Positions 54,594-64,000 of a stretch of 64,000 nucleotides of DNA are shown here, in pieces (position 1 is the stretch's first letter; every line of letters begins with the position of its first letter). The stretch spans positions 296,604,364-296,668,363 of the forward strand of contig CM046877.1 in the NCBI GenBank assembly GCA_025667525.1, given 5' to 3'. The translations under genes were made by a program, and so were the position numbers. The notes beneath the pieces are model-generated. The model made no database searches. It worked only from the letters and a program-made list of their open reading frames with translations, and was not told where the DNA came from. The DNA comes from Glebionis coronaria (taxonomy: Eukaryota; Streptophyta; Magnoliopsida; Asterales; Asteraceae).

Positions 54594-56423
54594 CTCCCCC
54601 ATACTAAACCATTGCCGTGCCCTCACGCAATGCTAGAATAAAGTATCAAAGCATCTCCAAAATTTAATTTTATTCACTTTATTGAATGATAAACTAGCTA
54701 CACTACTACTATTACTACTATTTGTGTTATAGACATAATGTATGATTTTCATCGCAAAATGGGACGTTTAGGTTCATAGAATAAGAACACGTGAATGCTT
54801 CGTTAGAAATAATTTCATCGTCCTCGATTTTCACTCCAATTCCATGCTAAGCGTGCAACGAGATCATTGTCATTATAAGTTAGTAATGCTAACACTACTC
54901 ATATGCCCTAATCATGTACTTATTCTCCCATTATTCCTAAGTTGTATCTCTTATATTTTATGATGTCTTGAATGTTTCACGAGGATACATTGTTTGACTT
55001 ATGCGATAATAGAGATTTAGGTCTAAAAATAGAGTCCTAACGGTGTAACTAAGACCATCAAATCAATAACCCCTCCTAATAGACGACGATGTTAAAAAAT
55101 TAAGTTGACAAGAAGAATCGATAAACACGGTTTTATAACGGTTTTGAACATGAGACTTATTACCAAGACTTTTATACGCCCCCTAACGGAAGGGCCTTAT
55201 TATCTATGGTTTACCTCCATCTTTTATTCAACTTCGCCATGAAGCTTTTATTATGACTTCGGTCTTGCCTTGCCTTTTATTATCCGCCTCATCGGTGGTT
55301 TTATTAGCCAAAGACGTATATCCTCACGCTAAGGCGAATTTTGGATCTTTAAAGCTTCGAAGATTAAGGCTTGATTCACTTTCAATTTTGCATAGATTTT
55401 TCGGCCTTGTGGGGCTTCAAATTGTTTGCTTGATTTAGGTGAGCACTTGAAATCTTATTATTGGGTGAAGCTTTCGATTATTAGGGTGCCAATACTTCAA
55501 AACCGTGACGCTGGCGATATCTTAATGTCTTCCCAATTTAATTACACGGAAGCTACTAGAAAAGACTAGAAACCCAACAATCCCAACTAAACCGCTAAGT
55601 CAATATTTATTAAGCAAAAAATATTTACATGCGAAGGGAGAATAAGCAAACAACGAGAACACATGAGTTTTTGAAAGAATACGAGTACTCTACGTTTAGC
55701 ATAGTAACTTATAATTAACCCTATCATTTCTCGTCCTCATTTAAGAGACTTAGCCTAATGTGTAGTTAAGGAATCGAAGCTAAGTGCTCAACACGCACGG
55801 TCGGGTCAAAAATTACTCTTATTCTCGCCATCAGAAAACCTACATTCGTGTCTTCAAACACTTATAAAATATGAGAAAAATTTTAAATTTGGCCATTTTT
55901 AGCCTTATTTTGCAACAAAATGATAAACAAAACGATAAACTTTGGAAAGCGTGAAGGTTTGGCAAGGCAAGTATCTATTCACCCCCCCATACTAAAGTTA
56001 AACATTGTCCTCAATGTTTCGAGTCTAGGGGTGCAAACACCCCCATACTAGAGACGTAGTCGAATGCCTAATCTAGCATGGAAAGGGTGTAACCATTAAG
56101 TAATAGCCGTTTATGAAGTGTGCTAAAAACCTAAGGTTAGAACATCAAAGGATACATCATGGATATTGAGAAATGTCTCCAAAGCAAACGATCGAGTGCT
56201 CCCATAAAACGAACACGAGCGGCTCCAATCGTGAAGATCATGATCTAAAAACCACATATCACAAACAACCACGGAACAAAGGTTGGAAGGGCACAAATCC
56301 CCACACGTAAGCTACATTAGACTAAGAAAGCGATAATATGTACATAGGATAAGCATGGGACTCCCCCACGAGGCTCCTCGTTTTTGATTACCGAGTCATG
56401 AGCTCGACTCGATCCCCTCAATA
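54594..56423 (-). other. 3' untranslated region and PPT of Athila-B minus
   Basis: PPT GTATGGGGGAG (minus, 54594-54604) abuts the LTR; just upstream is an inverted repeat CATTGC / GCAATG (54610-54632). Just after the end of pol is a conserved hairpin AAACATTG / CAATGTTT with loop AGGA on the minus strand (56000-56019), flanked by G tracts (55982-55988 and 56041-56045). No credible ORF lies between. Confidence 0.75.
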
Positions 56424-58541
56424 CTAATTATCATTGGGGAAGGTGACTTGGTCGAGGTAGTTCAAGGATGGAACTTCCCCGCCAAAGTAGTGCTTCAACC
56501 TATGTCCATTCACCTTGAAGTTAGGACCATCATCTTGAGCTAGCTCGATGGTCCCATACGGAAACACTTGAGTCACGGTGAATGGACCGGACCAACGGGA
56601 TTTCAATTTACCGGAAAATATTTTAAGTCTTGAATTAAAAAGTAAAACTTGATCCCCAATGTTAAAAACCCGGTTTTTAATTTTTGAATCATGCAACTTT
56701 TTAGTTTTCTCTTTGTAAATCAATGAATTTTCATAAGCAATGTCTCTCAATTCATCCAATTCATTTAATTGCATTTTCCGGTGTTTCCCCGCGGTCTCCA
56801 TGTCATCATTACAATGCTTTAGGGCCCAATAAGCCTTGTGTTCTAACTCGATAGGCAAATGACAATTCTTTCCATACACAAGCTTATAGGGAGTGCACCC
56901 AATGGGCGTCTTATGAGCGGTCCTAAAGGCCCATAAAGCATCGTCTAACTTATCCGACCAAGATTGTCGGTTTTCCCCCACGGATCTTTCCAAAATCCTC
57001 TTCAATGCTCGGTTTGAAACCTCGACTTGCCCACTCGTTTGTGGGTGATAAGCCGTAGAAAGACGATGTGTAACCCCATATTTCTTTAGAACCCTTTCAA
57101 ATTGGTCATTACAAAAATGGGTTCCACGATCGCTTATGATAGCACGAGGGGTTCCAAACCTAGCAAACAAACTTTTCAAGAACTTAACTACCACACGAGC
57201 ATCATTAGTGGGCAAGGCCTTCGCCTCCACCCACTTAGAAAGGTAGTCAACCGCAACGAGAATATACTTATTACCACGAGATGATGGGAACGGCCCCATA
57301 AAGTCTATGCCCCAAACGTCAAAGATCTCACATACTTGAATGATATTTTGTGGCATTTCATCTTTTTGTGAGGCTTTTCCTTGTCGTTGGCATGAATCAC
57401 AAGACTTCACAAGATTTTGTGCATCTCGGTAAATAGTAGGCCAAAAGAAGCCGGCATCAAACACCTTTTTAGCCGTGAGATTAGCACCGTGGTGACCACC
57501 CGTGGGTCCCTCATGGCAAGCTCTAAGGATGTTAGAAGCTTCGGTGCCAAATACACAACGGCGGATGATTTGATCCGCACAAGTTCGAAACAAGTAAGGG
57601 TCGTTCCAAAAGTAGAACTTGACATCACGAAATAATTTTCGTTTTTCTTGAGTTGTCATACCCTTAACGATGAAGTTACCCGCATGGTAATTTGCAAAAT
57701 CCGCAAACCATGGGGTAGAAGAATCAAGTTTGGAATTCACTAAACCAAGTGTCTCGAGCGGAAATGTTTCGGTGATTTCCTTGGGCTCGTAAACACTTTG
57801 GTGAGGATCTTCCAAACGAGAGAGATGATCGGCCGCTAGATTCTCGGCTCCTTTTTTGTCGACAATGGTGTGATCAAATTCTTGAAGGAGGAGAATCCAA
57901 CGAAGTAATCTCGGCTTTGCATCTTGTTTAGCCATGAGATACTTGATAGCCGAATGGTCCGTATACACTATGCATTTTGTCAAGACGAGGTAAGGTCGGA
58001 ATTTCTCAAATGCATACACCACGGCAAGGAACTCCTTTTCCGTTGTTGTGTATTTAAGTTGAGCCTCGGTCATCGTCTTGCTAGCATAGTGAATAGGCAA
58101 GAAGTGCTTTTCATGACGTTGCCCCAAAACGGCCCCAATAGCGTAATCACTTGCATCACACATAAGTTCAAAGGGGAGGTTCCAATTTGGAGCAACAAGA
58201 ATGGGAGCTTCGGTAAGTTTCCTCTTAAGGATCTCAAAGGCTCGTACACAATCTTCGTCAAAGACAAAACGTGCCTCTTTTTCAAGAAGATGTGTAATGG
58301 GTCGAGAAATCTTCGAGAAATCCTTGATGAATCGTCGATAAAAGCCCGCGTGGCCTAGGAAACTCCTAACTCCCTTAACGGTTTTGGGATGAGGTAATTT
58401 GGCGATGACGTCTACCTTAGCTTGATCTACCTCAATCCCCGCTTTCGAGACCTTGTGCCCTAAGACGATTCCACTCTTAACCATAAAATGACACTTTTCC
58501 CAATTGAGCACAAGGTTGGTTTCCTCACAACGTTTTAACAT
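56424..58541 (-). CDS. pol: Athila-B pol, part 2: RT end, RNase H, integrase
   Basis: 705 codons in the same frame as the ORF upstream (58545-62177), separated from it by one TAG (58545-58547) where the old relative has GAA; the Met at 58541 is only the first after it. RT ends with the [17 protein letters not shown] block; RNase H from about residue 115 ([24 protein letters not shown]); integrase zinc domain ([10 protein letters not shown] ... CDSCQRQG, about 340-380) and core with GIDFMGPF (Asp, about 412), [12 protein letters not shown] and [21 protein letters not shown]-terminal domain with GTIELAQ and [13 protein letters not shown]. All catalytic residues look intact. Confidence 0.92.
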   Translation of the reverse strand: MLKRCEETNLVLNWEKCHFMVKSGIVLGHKVSKAGIEVDQAKVDVIAKLPHPKTVKGVRSFLGHAGFYRRFIKDFSKISRPITHLLEKEARFVFDEDCVRAFEILKRKLTEAPILVAPNWNLPFELMCDASDYAIGAVLGQRHEKHFLPIHYASKTMTEAQLKYTTTEKEFLAVVYAFEKFRPYLVLTKCIVYTDHSAIKYLMAKQDAKPRLLRWILLLQEFDHTIVDKKGAENLAADHLSRLEDPHQSVYEPKEITETFPLETLGLVNSKLDSSTPWFADFANYHAGNFIVKGMTTQEKRKLFRDVKFYFWNDPYLFRTCADQIIRRCVFGTEASNILRACHEGPTGGHHGANLTAKKVFDAGFFWPTIYRDAQNLVKSCDSCQRQGKASQKDEMPQNIIQVCEIFDVWGIDFMGPFPSSRGNKYILVAVDYLSKWVEAKALPTNDARVVVKFLKSLFARFGTPRAIISDRGTHFCNDQFERVLKKYGVTHRLSTAYHPQTSGQVEVSNRALKRILERSVGENRQSWSDKLDDALWAFRTAHKTPIGCTPYKLVYGKNCHLPIELEHKAYWALKHCNDDMETAGKHRKMQLNELDELRDIAYENSLIYKEKTKKLHDSKIKNRVFNIGDQVLLFNSRLKIFSGKLKSRWSGPFTVTQVFPYGTIELAQDDGPNFKVNGHRLKHYFGGEVPSLNYLDQVTFPNDN

Positions 58542-58544
58542 TCT

Positions 58545-61500
58545 CTAAAGGTTCGACAAACACGAAGTAAAGGAATCACCAAACACGGAAAAGTCATCCA
58601 TGAAGACTTCCATCGTCTTCTCGATCATATCATGAAAAATAGCCATCATGCATCGTTGAAAAGTTCCCGGTGCATTGCAAAGTCCGAATGGCATTCTACG
58701 ATAGGCAAACATTCCATATGGACACGTAAACGTAGTTTTTTCTTGATCACGAGGATCGATGGGAATTTGGAAGTAACCGGAAAAACCATCTAAAAAGCAA
58801 TAGAAATCGTTTCCCGCGAGACGCTCCAACATTTGGTCCATGAAGGGCAAGGGAAAATGGTCTTTTCGAGTGGCTTCATTCAACTTTCGATAGTCAATGC
58901 ACACTCTCCATCCGGTCACGAGTCTCGTGGGAATTAACTCGTTGGCATCGTTTGGCACAACGGTCATCCCTCCCTTTTTAGGGACACAATGAATAGGACT
59001 CACCCAAGGGCTATCGGAAATAGGGTAAATCATTCCCGCGTCAAGGAGTTTAAGGACCTCCTTTTTGATGACATCGTGAATTTTGGGGTTCACCCTTCTT
59101 TGACTTTGGATTGTTGGCTTGAAATCTTCCTCCATTAAGATTTTGTGGGTACAAAATTTGGGATCAATCCCCTTAATGTCTGATAACTTCCACGCAATCG
59201 CCCCTTTGTGGTCCTTAAGAACATCGACAAGTGCGGTTTTTTCATCATTCGAAAGTTCCTTCGCAATAATAACCGGCAACTTGTCGTCCTCCTCCAAATA
59301 GACATACTCGAGGTGAGGAGGTAAATCTTTCAACTCGAGGATAGGTGGTTCCTCAAGTGAAGATTTGGGCTCGATACTCATAACCTCCTCGGGTGGAGGA
59401 AATGGGAAATCGTTGAGAAAATCCTTGATAATCGAGAAGTCCTCATAGTTGTCGAGGTCTTCGTCACAAGTACGTGGAACATCGAATTCTTCCAACGTAA
59501 AACCACCACCTTCGAAAGGAGTGAAGGTTGGTGTCGAATTATCAAGAATTGGATCTAACATAGTGGGATTGCCACTAGTTTCTTCATCACCAAAACCTAG
59601 AACTTCTTGTGAAAATTCCTCGCAAACCACATCGATCATATCAACGAGGTTTATGGTAGCAACGGAATAAACATGAGAAATTTGAGAGTTTTGAGTTGCG
59701 TTTATAACAAGTTCCTCGTCGTTGAAACGTAAGGTGATCTTTCTAGCATGCACATCGATCAAAGCCATAGACGTATCTAAAAACGAACGACCTAAAATGA
59801 GAGGAACTTGAGGATCCGTGGGGATGTCAACAACAATGAAGTCTACGGGATAGTAGAACTTCCCCACTTTCACAAAAACGTCTTCCGCCAAACCACATGC
59901 AAGAATCGTGGAATGATCGGCCAACTCAATAGACATTCGTGAAGGAGTAAGATTAGGAAGATTGAGCGACTTGTAGATTGCAAGTGGCATCAAGTTAATG
60001 CTAGCACCAAGATCGGCCAAGGCGAAGCATTCTTCCATGTCTTGGATTGCACAAGGGATCAAAAATTTACCGGGATCACCGACTTTTTGAGGTATGCGAT
60101 TAAGATAAACCGACGAACAACTAGACTTTTGGTGTAATTTTTCCTTGTTGTTCAACATACTCTTAAAGTTAGCGGCAAATCGAGGCATCATGACCAAGGC
60201 ATCGGCGAAACTCACATTAAAGTGCAAATCACGAAACATTTTCATAAAAAGCTCAAATTGATAGTTGTCGCGCTCTTGTCGTTTCTCCTTCCTAAGTCTC
60301 GATGGGTAAGGCAAGGGTGGTGTGGGTTGAGGCATAGGCATAGCCTTTGGAATCTCGGGTTCCAATGATGGTAATGGGTCAACCGTAGGTGTGGCATGAG
60401 CGGTACTTTGTGGGCTTGAAATATGCTCCTTTTCGACCACCACCTCGGGTTCTTCCTCAATTGCTTCCTCCGTAGGAGCAATTGGTTGAGGAATCGGCTC
60501 CTTTAGTGTCTTACCACTACGTGTGGTAATCACTTTCATCTCACCCTTAGGGTTGGATATGGTGTTACTAGGAAGACCACTTGACGACGGTTTACACATT
60601 ATTGCCTCAAACATAGACGAGATTTTATCTTCAAAATTAGATTGCCTCAATACGGCTTCGGTTTGCCTTTTCTCGGCCTTAAGCATCTCTTGTTTAATCT
60701 CATGTTGCCCTTGTTCCATCTTTTGTTGGTTTTGTTGCAACCTAGTGACATTTCCTTCCATCTTGTTGGTGTGGATCTTAAGTTCATTAGCTAACTCATT
60801 TTTCAACTCTTTCTTCAAGTCGTTTTTGAACTCGGATCTTAGGCTAATTATCTCTCTTTGAATGTTGTCAAACCTAGCATCATTACCACTACCATATTCA
60901 ACAAACTCACTTGGAAGATCTTTCAATGTTTGCAAACTCTTGTTGTTATTTTGAAAATCATTTTTGTTTGAAACTTGATTATTAGCCCCTTGATTCCCAT
61001 AATTTCCCTTGTTGTAATTGTTCTTAAAACCAACTTGATTGTTGCGATAGTTGTTAGCATTTTGATTTGATCCAAAACCCGGTGGAGTCATTTGATTAGA
61101 GCGGGAAACTTGACCGTTTTGGTTGTAATTTCCCGTGGCCGCAAAGGCACTCGAAGTGTTACCACCGTTGGTAATGCACTCGGAGAAATCATGACCTCCA
61201 CCACAATACATGCAAGAAACCTCAACCGCTTTAACCGTAGCGGGAGCACTTGGTTCACCAACTTTAAACTCAATCAAAAGTCCTTTCAACTTATCAAAAA
61301 TCTTGTTTTCCAAGTTCGCCTCAATTTGGCAAGCATCGATGGTATTAGACAAAGAAGGTGAAGCCGAAGACGAAGCCTTACGAACACTAGACGTGCTACG
61401 AGGACTATACACCTTAGATCTATTTTCAATTATCACCAAAGCTTCCTCAACCGTTTTACACAAAAAATTATCACCCGCGGCGGCATTCAAATAATCCCTT

Positions 61501-62177
61501 TCATGATCATTAAGTCCATTGTAAAACGTGTCAATTTGATGCAAATCGGAAAAACCGTGATGAGGACATTCATGTAACATTTCCTTAAACCTATTCCAAG
61601 CCGTTGAAAAACTTTCATTAAATTCTTGTGAAAACTTTGAAATCTCGTTTTTCAAGTGCGTAGTCTTAGAGGGCGGAAAAAATTGGTTCACAAACTTAGA
61701 CACGAGATCCTTCCACGTTAATATAGAATTGGGTGGCTCTTTCTCTAACCAAATTTTTGCGGGCCCCGCTAAGGAATACGGAAAAAGCATCATCTTAATC
61801 GAGTCGTTTGAAACATCCTTAAACTTGCAAGTAGCGGTAAGACGATTGAATTGGCGGATATGGTTGTGAGGATTGTCCTTCTCATCACCACGGAATTTGT
61901 TGTTTTGAATCATGGACAACAAACCCGTCTTAACCTCAAAATTCTCCGCAAGGATAGCGGGAATCACAATAGCCTCTCCATAACCCTCGGTGGGTGCTTG
62001 AAGTAACTCCATCATAGTTCGATTCGCCATGGTTGGTGCTTCTCTTACAATGGGTTCGTCAATAGGAGACTCCTCACTAGAATTGTTTGGAGTGATGGAT
62101 TTGTTTTTTCGTTTATGAGCACGTCTTGCTTGATTTCGAGTTAGCATAAACGTCACGTACAACGAGGGGATGAGCAA
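58545..62177 (-). CDS. gag-pol: Athila-B gag, protease and RT first part
   Basis: 1210 codons; the likely start is ATG 62147 (MLTRNQARRAHKRKNK), with an upstream in-frame ATG at 62177. Order: basic N-terminus and capsid-like gag (to about 260); zinc knuckle CMYCGGGHDFSEC (about 322-334, CX2CX3HX4C); Asn/Gln-rich linker; coiled-coil-like region (about 435-530); retropepsin ADLGASINLMPL (about 721) to PLILGRSFLDT; RT with VCIDYRKLNEATRKDHFPLP, FLDGFSGYFQIPI and the catalytic FMDDFSVFG (about 1192). It ends at a premature TAG within RT. Gag and pol are in one frame, so no gag-pol frameshift is visible. Confidence 0.92.
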   Translation of the reverse strand: MLIPSLYVTFMLTRNQARRAHKRKNKSITPNNSSEESPIDEPIVREAPTMANRTMMELLQAPTEGYGEAIVIPAILAENFEVKTGLLSMIQNNKFRGDEKDNPHNHIRQFNRLTATCKFKDVSNDSIKMMLFPYSLAGPAKIWLEKEPPNSILTWKDLVSKFVNQFFPPSKTTHLKNEISKFSQEFNESFSTAWNRFKEMLHECPHHGFSDLHQIDTFYNGLNDHERDYLNAAAGDNFLCKTVEEALVIIENRSKVYSPRSTSSVRKASSSASPSLSNTIDACQIEANLENKIFDKLKGLLIEFKVGEPSAPATVKAVEVSCMYCGGGHDFSECITNGGNTSSAFAATGNYNQNGQVSRSNQMTPPGFGSNQNANNYRNNQVGFKNNYNKGNYGNQGANNQVSNKNDFQNNNKSLQTLKDLPSEFVEYGSGNDARFDNIQREIISLRSEFKNDLKKELKNELANELKIHTNKMEGNVTRLQQNQQKMEQGQHEIKQEMLKAEKRQTEAVLRQSNFEDKISSMFEAIMCKPSSSGLPSNTISNPKGEMKVITTRSGKTLKEPIPQPIAPTEEAIEEEPEVVVEKEHISSPQSTAHATPTVDPLPSLEPEIPKAMPMPQPTPPLPYPSRLRKEKRQERDNYQFELFMKMFRDLHFNVSFADALVMMPRFAANFKSMLNNKEKLHQKSSCSSVYLNRIPQKVGDPGKFLIPCAIQDMEECFALADLGASINLMPLAIYKSLNLPNLTPSRMSIELADHSTILACGLAEDVFVKVGKFYYPVDFIVVDIPTDPQVPLILGRSFLDTSMALIDVHARKITLRFNDEELVINATQNSQISHVYSVATINLVDMIDVVCEEFSQEVLGFGDEETSGNPTMLDPILDNSTPTFTPFEGGGFTLEEFDVPRTCDEDLDNYEDFSIIKDFLNDFPFPPPEEVMSIEPKSSLEEPPILELKDLPPHLEYVYLEEDDKLPVIIAKELSNDEKTALVDVLKDHKGAIAWKLSDIKGIDPKFCTHKILMEEDFKPTIQSQRRVNPKIHDVIKKEVLKLLDAGMIYPISDSPWVSPIHCVPKKGGMTVVPNDANELIPTRLVTGWRVCIDYRKLNEATRKDHFPLPFMDQMLERLAGNDFYCFLDGFSGYFQIPIDPRDQEKTTFTCPYGMFAYRRMPFGLCNAPGTFQRCMMAIFHDMIEKTMEVFMDDFSVFGDSFTSCLSNL

Positions 62178-62886
62178 AGAAGATTCTTTTTGGTGTTTTG
62201 TATTTTTTCAAAAAAAAAATTTTTTTTTGTGGTTTTTGATTGTATTAACCTTTTTTGGAACTTGGTGAAATGTATTAGGTAGAAAATGAGTCCACAAATC
62301 TCCTCACTAATCAAATCTCTTGATTAACGAAGCCTCAAAGAATGAAAACGAACACGTGGAGTGAACGCCTTCGATGACTTTAGAACGATGGTGGAACACC
62401 AAATCGTTCAAGAGGGTTTAATCAAATTGAAACCAAGAAAATATATATGATACTTAGTAATACTTTGGGCGGCAAAACCCTCGATTCACTCTCACAATCA
62501 AATACTCACAAGCAAGCGGGGAAACGAGGCGGCGCGAAGCACTTAAGAGCCTTTTTCCTTAGGATATATTTTATAATATCCGCCTTATACCCACCTTATA
62601 GTTTGTATTTTCAAGATTAAGATTCACGAAAGTATTTATCTATTTTTGCCTTTTTCTTTGGTTTGAGATTCGAATACAATGATTGGGTAATGACCTCCCA
62701 AGTCAAGGTTGTGATTGCTCACGTATTTGGAGTACTTGTGTATTTATTGTTCTACGTATACAATATAGTAATAATATTCACACAAAAACCAAAAAACGAT
62801 AATACGTATTAGTAGAGTGCTACTAATACAAATACTAATTATGGTTAGTATAAAAACAACAATGCCAAATCAAAACACAACACGCC
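62178..62886 (-). other. Leader of Athila-B minus
   Basis: Untranslated region between PBS and gag, homologous to 48887-49610. Contains an A run (62210-62219) and adjacent T run (62219-62227). Nothing else seen. Confidence 0.6.
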
Positions 62887-62904
62887 TCCCCGGCAGCGGC
62901 GCCA
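62887..62904 (-). promoter_or_regulatory. Primer-binding site (tRNA-Asp type) of Athila-B minus
   Basis: Minus strand TGGCGCCGCTGCCGGGGA, three bases after the LTR end at 62908. Same as the PBS at 48869-48886. Confidence 0.92.
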
Positions 62905-62907
62905 AAA

Positions 62908-64000
62908 TGATGTTGAAGTTTTGCAACCCTTTAGGAAAAGAGAGCAATAAATAGGGCAAGTGAGCACGACGATTTAGGAAAACCGTGTGTGAATGACCCA
63001 ATTAAGTTCGTTCTCAAGGAGGCTAGTGTGTTATGTGTGTAATGACTTGGATTAATTTGTGATTATATTTGAGAAAAGAAAAATAGAAAAAGGATTGGAA
63101 AAGAATGACGGTTATGAAGACGGATTTAACTAAGTCTAAAAAGACGTACACGTAAAGTCGTAAAAACCACCAAAATTAAAATTAATACCTAAAAATTCCT
63201 AAAAATCACCATAAATCCTTAATAATAATCTAAGAGTTTACAAAAAATCAAAACTTGCTAAAACCTTTTAATTAATTAGATAATGACTTTTTAATGCTAA
63301 TTAAAGCCCTAAAAATCAAAATTAACTATTAAAAAGCCCTAAACAAGATTTTCAAGTTTGTAAACCTCAAAAATACTCTAATTAAGCTAAAAACTATTTT
63401 TCAAAATTTTAAAACCAATTTAAACTATTTTTAAATAATTAAAAACTCCTAAAATCAATTAAATCTTAAATTAATTATAACAAATAATTAAAAGACCTAA
63501 AAAATATTTGGAAAGTTGCAAAAATCCTAATTAAGTATTTAGAACCTAGGAAAAATATAAAAACCTAGAAAATCAGACTTTTAATTTTTAATAATAAAAT
63601 AATATTAAAATAATATTAAAAATCCAAAAATTATAAAAAAATTCTAAAAACTTGCAAACTAGCTTAATTTAACCTAAATAACTCAGAAATGAAAGTGAAA
63701 TTACCTAAATACCCCTATTGGGCCTAGAAAATGGGCCAAACCCTAAACAGTCCCTTATTGGGCTTAATTAAGGCCCAATAAGAAAAAGTGCTCAAAATAA
63801 GCTCAAAAAGCACAGGTTGACTCAAAATTTGATTTTAAACAACTTTTTCCAAAGGCCCAAAAGCTGAAAATGTGAAATAAGCTAACTTATAATAAGCAGC
63901 TTATTCTTAATGGACTTTTTGGCCCATTAAGCTATAAGCTGATGCCATAAGCTAAAATTTAACACACAACCTTCTTTTGACCTAACAAAGACTTCTGTAA
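62908..64000 (-). repeat. 5' LTR of Athila-B minus, cut by window end
   Basis: The last 1.09 kb of the LTR (ending AACTTCAACATCA on the minus strand). It is nearly identical to 50355-51450, with a handful of differences such as one extra A near 63641. Confidence 0.92.

Larger units (their letters stand above)
50355..64000 (-). mobile_element. Athila-B (minus): nearly intact long-LTR element
   Basis: 3' LTR (50355-54593), PPT, 3' UTR, gag-pro-pol (56424-62177), leader, PBS (62887-62904) and the start of the 5' LTR (62908 to the window end). The visible 1.09 kb of the 5' LTR differs from the 3' LTR at only about four sites by eye, so the insertion is recent. Left flank is GTAGC (50350-50354); the right flank is outside the window. 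Confidence 0.92.

Noticed and set aside
57924..58358. 144-codon ORF opposite to pol
   Set aside because: Shadow of the RNase H and RT coding sequence on the other strand.
1..64000. Host plant genes between elements
   Set aside because: All long ORFs belong to retroelements. The only unassigned stretch (21461-22617) has no credible exon or ORF.

Overview
This window is plant nuclear DNA made essentially entirely of nested LTR retrotransposons; I see no host gene, tRNA, bacterial gene or CRISPR array. The protein relatives I recognise point to a daisy-family (Asteraceae) or similar eudicot genome: Athila-type gag with PTEGYGEAIVIP, a Sirevirus-like Copia pol with WKPTGR-type spacer repeats, and a Cassandra TRIM carrying 5S rRNA sequence. 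The family assignment comes from memory of such proteins, not from a search.

Left part (1-21465): two copies of one large Copia (Sirevirus/SIRE-like) family lie antiparallel. Copia-2 (minus strand) enters at its 5' LTR (21139-21460), followed by a tRNA-iMet-type PBS, a GGAAT repeat array, a very long broken gag, protease, integrase, RT/RNase H (to 12161), a noncoding gap, a second GGAAT array and a large accessory ORF (7988-4037). Copia-1 (plus strand; only its 3' end is in the window, 1-3905) inserted into the 3' UTR of Copia-2. A six-LTR, three-unit Cassandra cluster in alternating orientation (9129-10969, flanked by one AATTA duplication) sits in the Copia-2 gap.

Middle part (21461-45095): an old, heavily mutated Athila-type element on the plus strand (about 22600-40438) was hit by a roughly 590-bp LTR (minus). 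That LTR was then split by a young, intact-looking but pol-less Athila-like element (26468-36595, target duplication AGACC). Next comes the 3' end of another Athila-like element on the minus strand (40439-45095) with two tandem LTR copies.

Right part (45096-64000): a third Athila family with very long LTRs (about 3.8-4.2 kb). A plus-strand copy (45096-50354) is interrupted inside gag by a nearly intact minus-strand copy of the same family (50355 to beyond the window end). The gag-pro-pol of the minus copy is broken by a single TAG.

Structure not explained by the standard LTR-element plan: (i) three short hairpins conserved across the Athila-type families (LTR start, just before the PPT, and at the start of the 3' UTR), with apparent base-pair covariation in the first; (ii) GGAAT-type arrays just upstream of the ORFs in unrelated families; (iii) a single-event palindromic Cassandra trimer; (iv) a gag-protease-only Athila with a new C-terminal region; (v) a Copia accessory protein that looks nuclear rather than envelope-like. 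The exact start and end of unassigned remnants, insertion ages and all homology statements rest on reading by eye.
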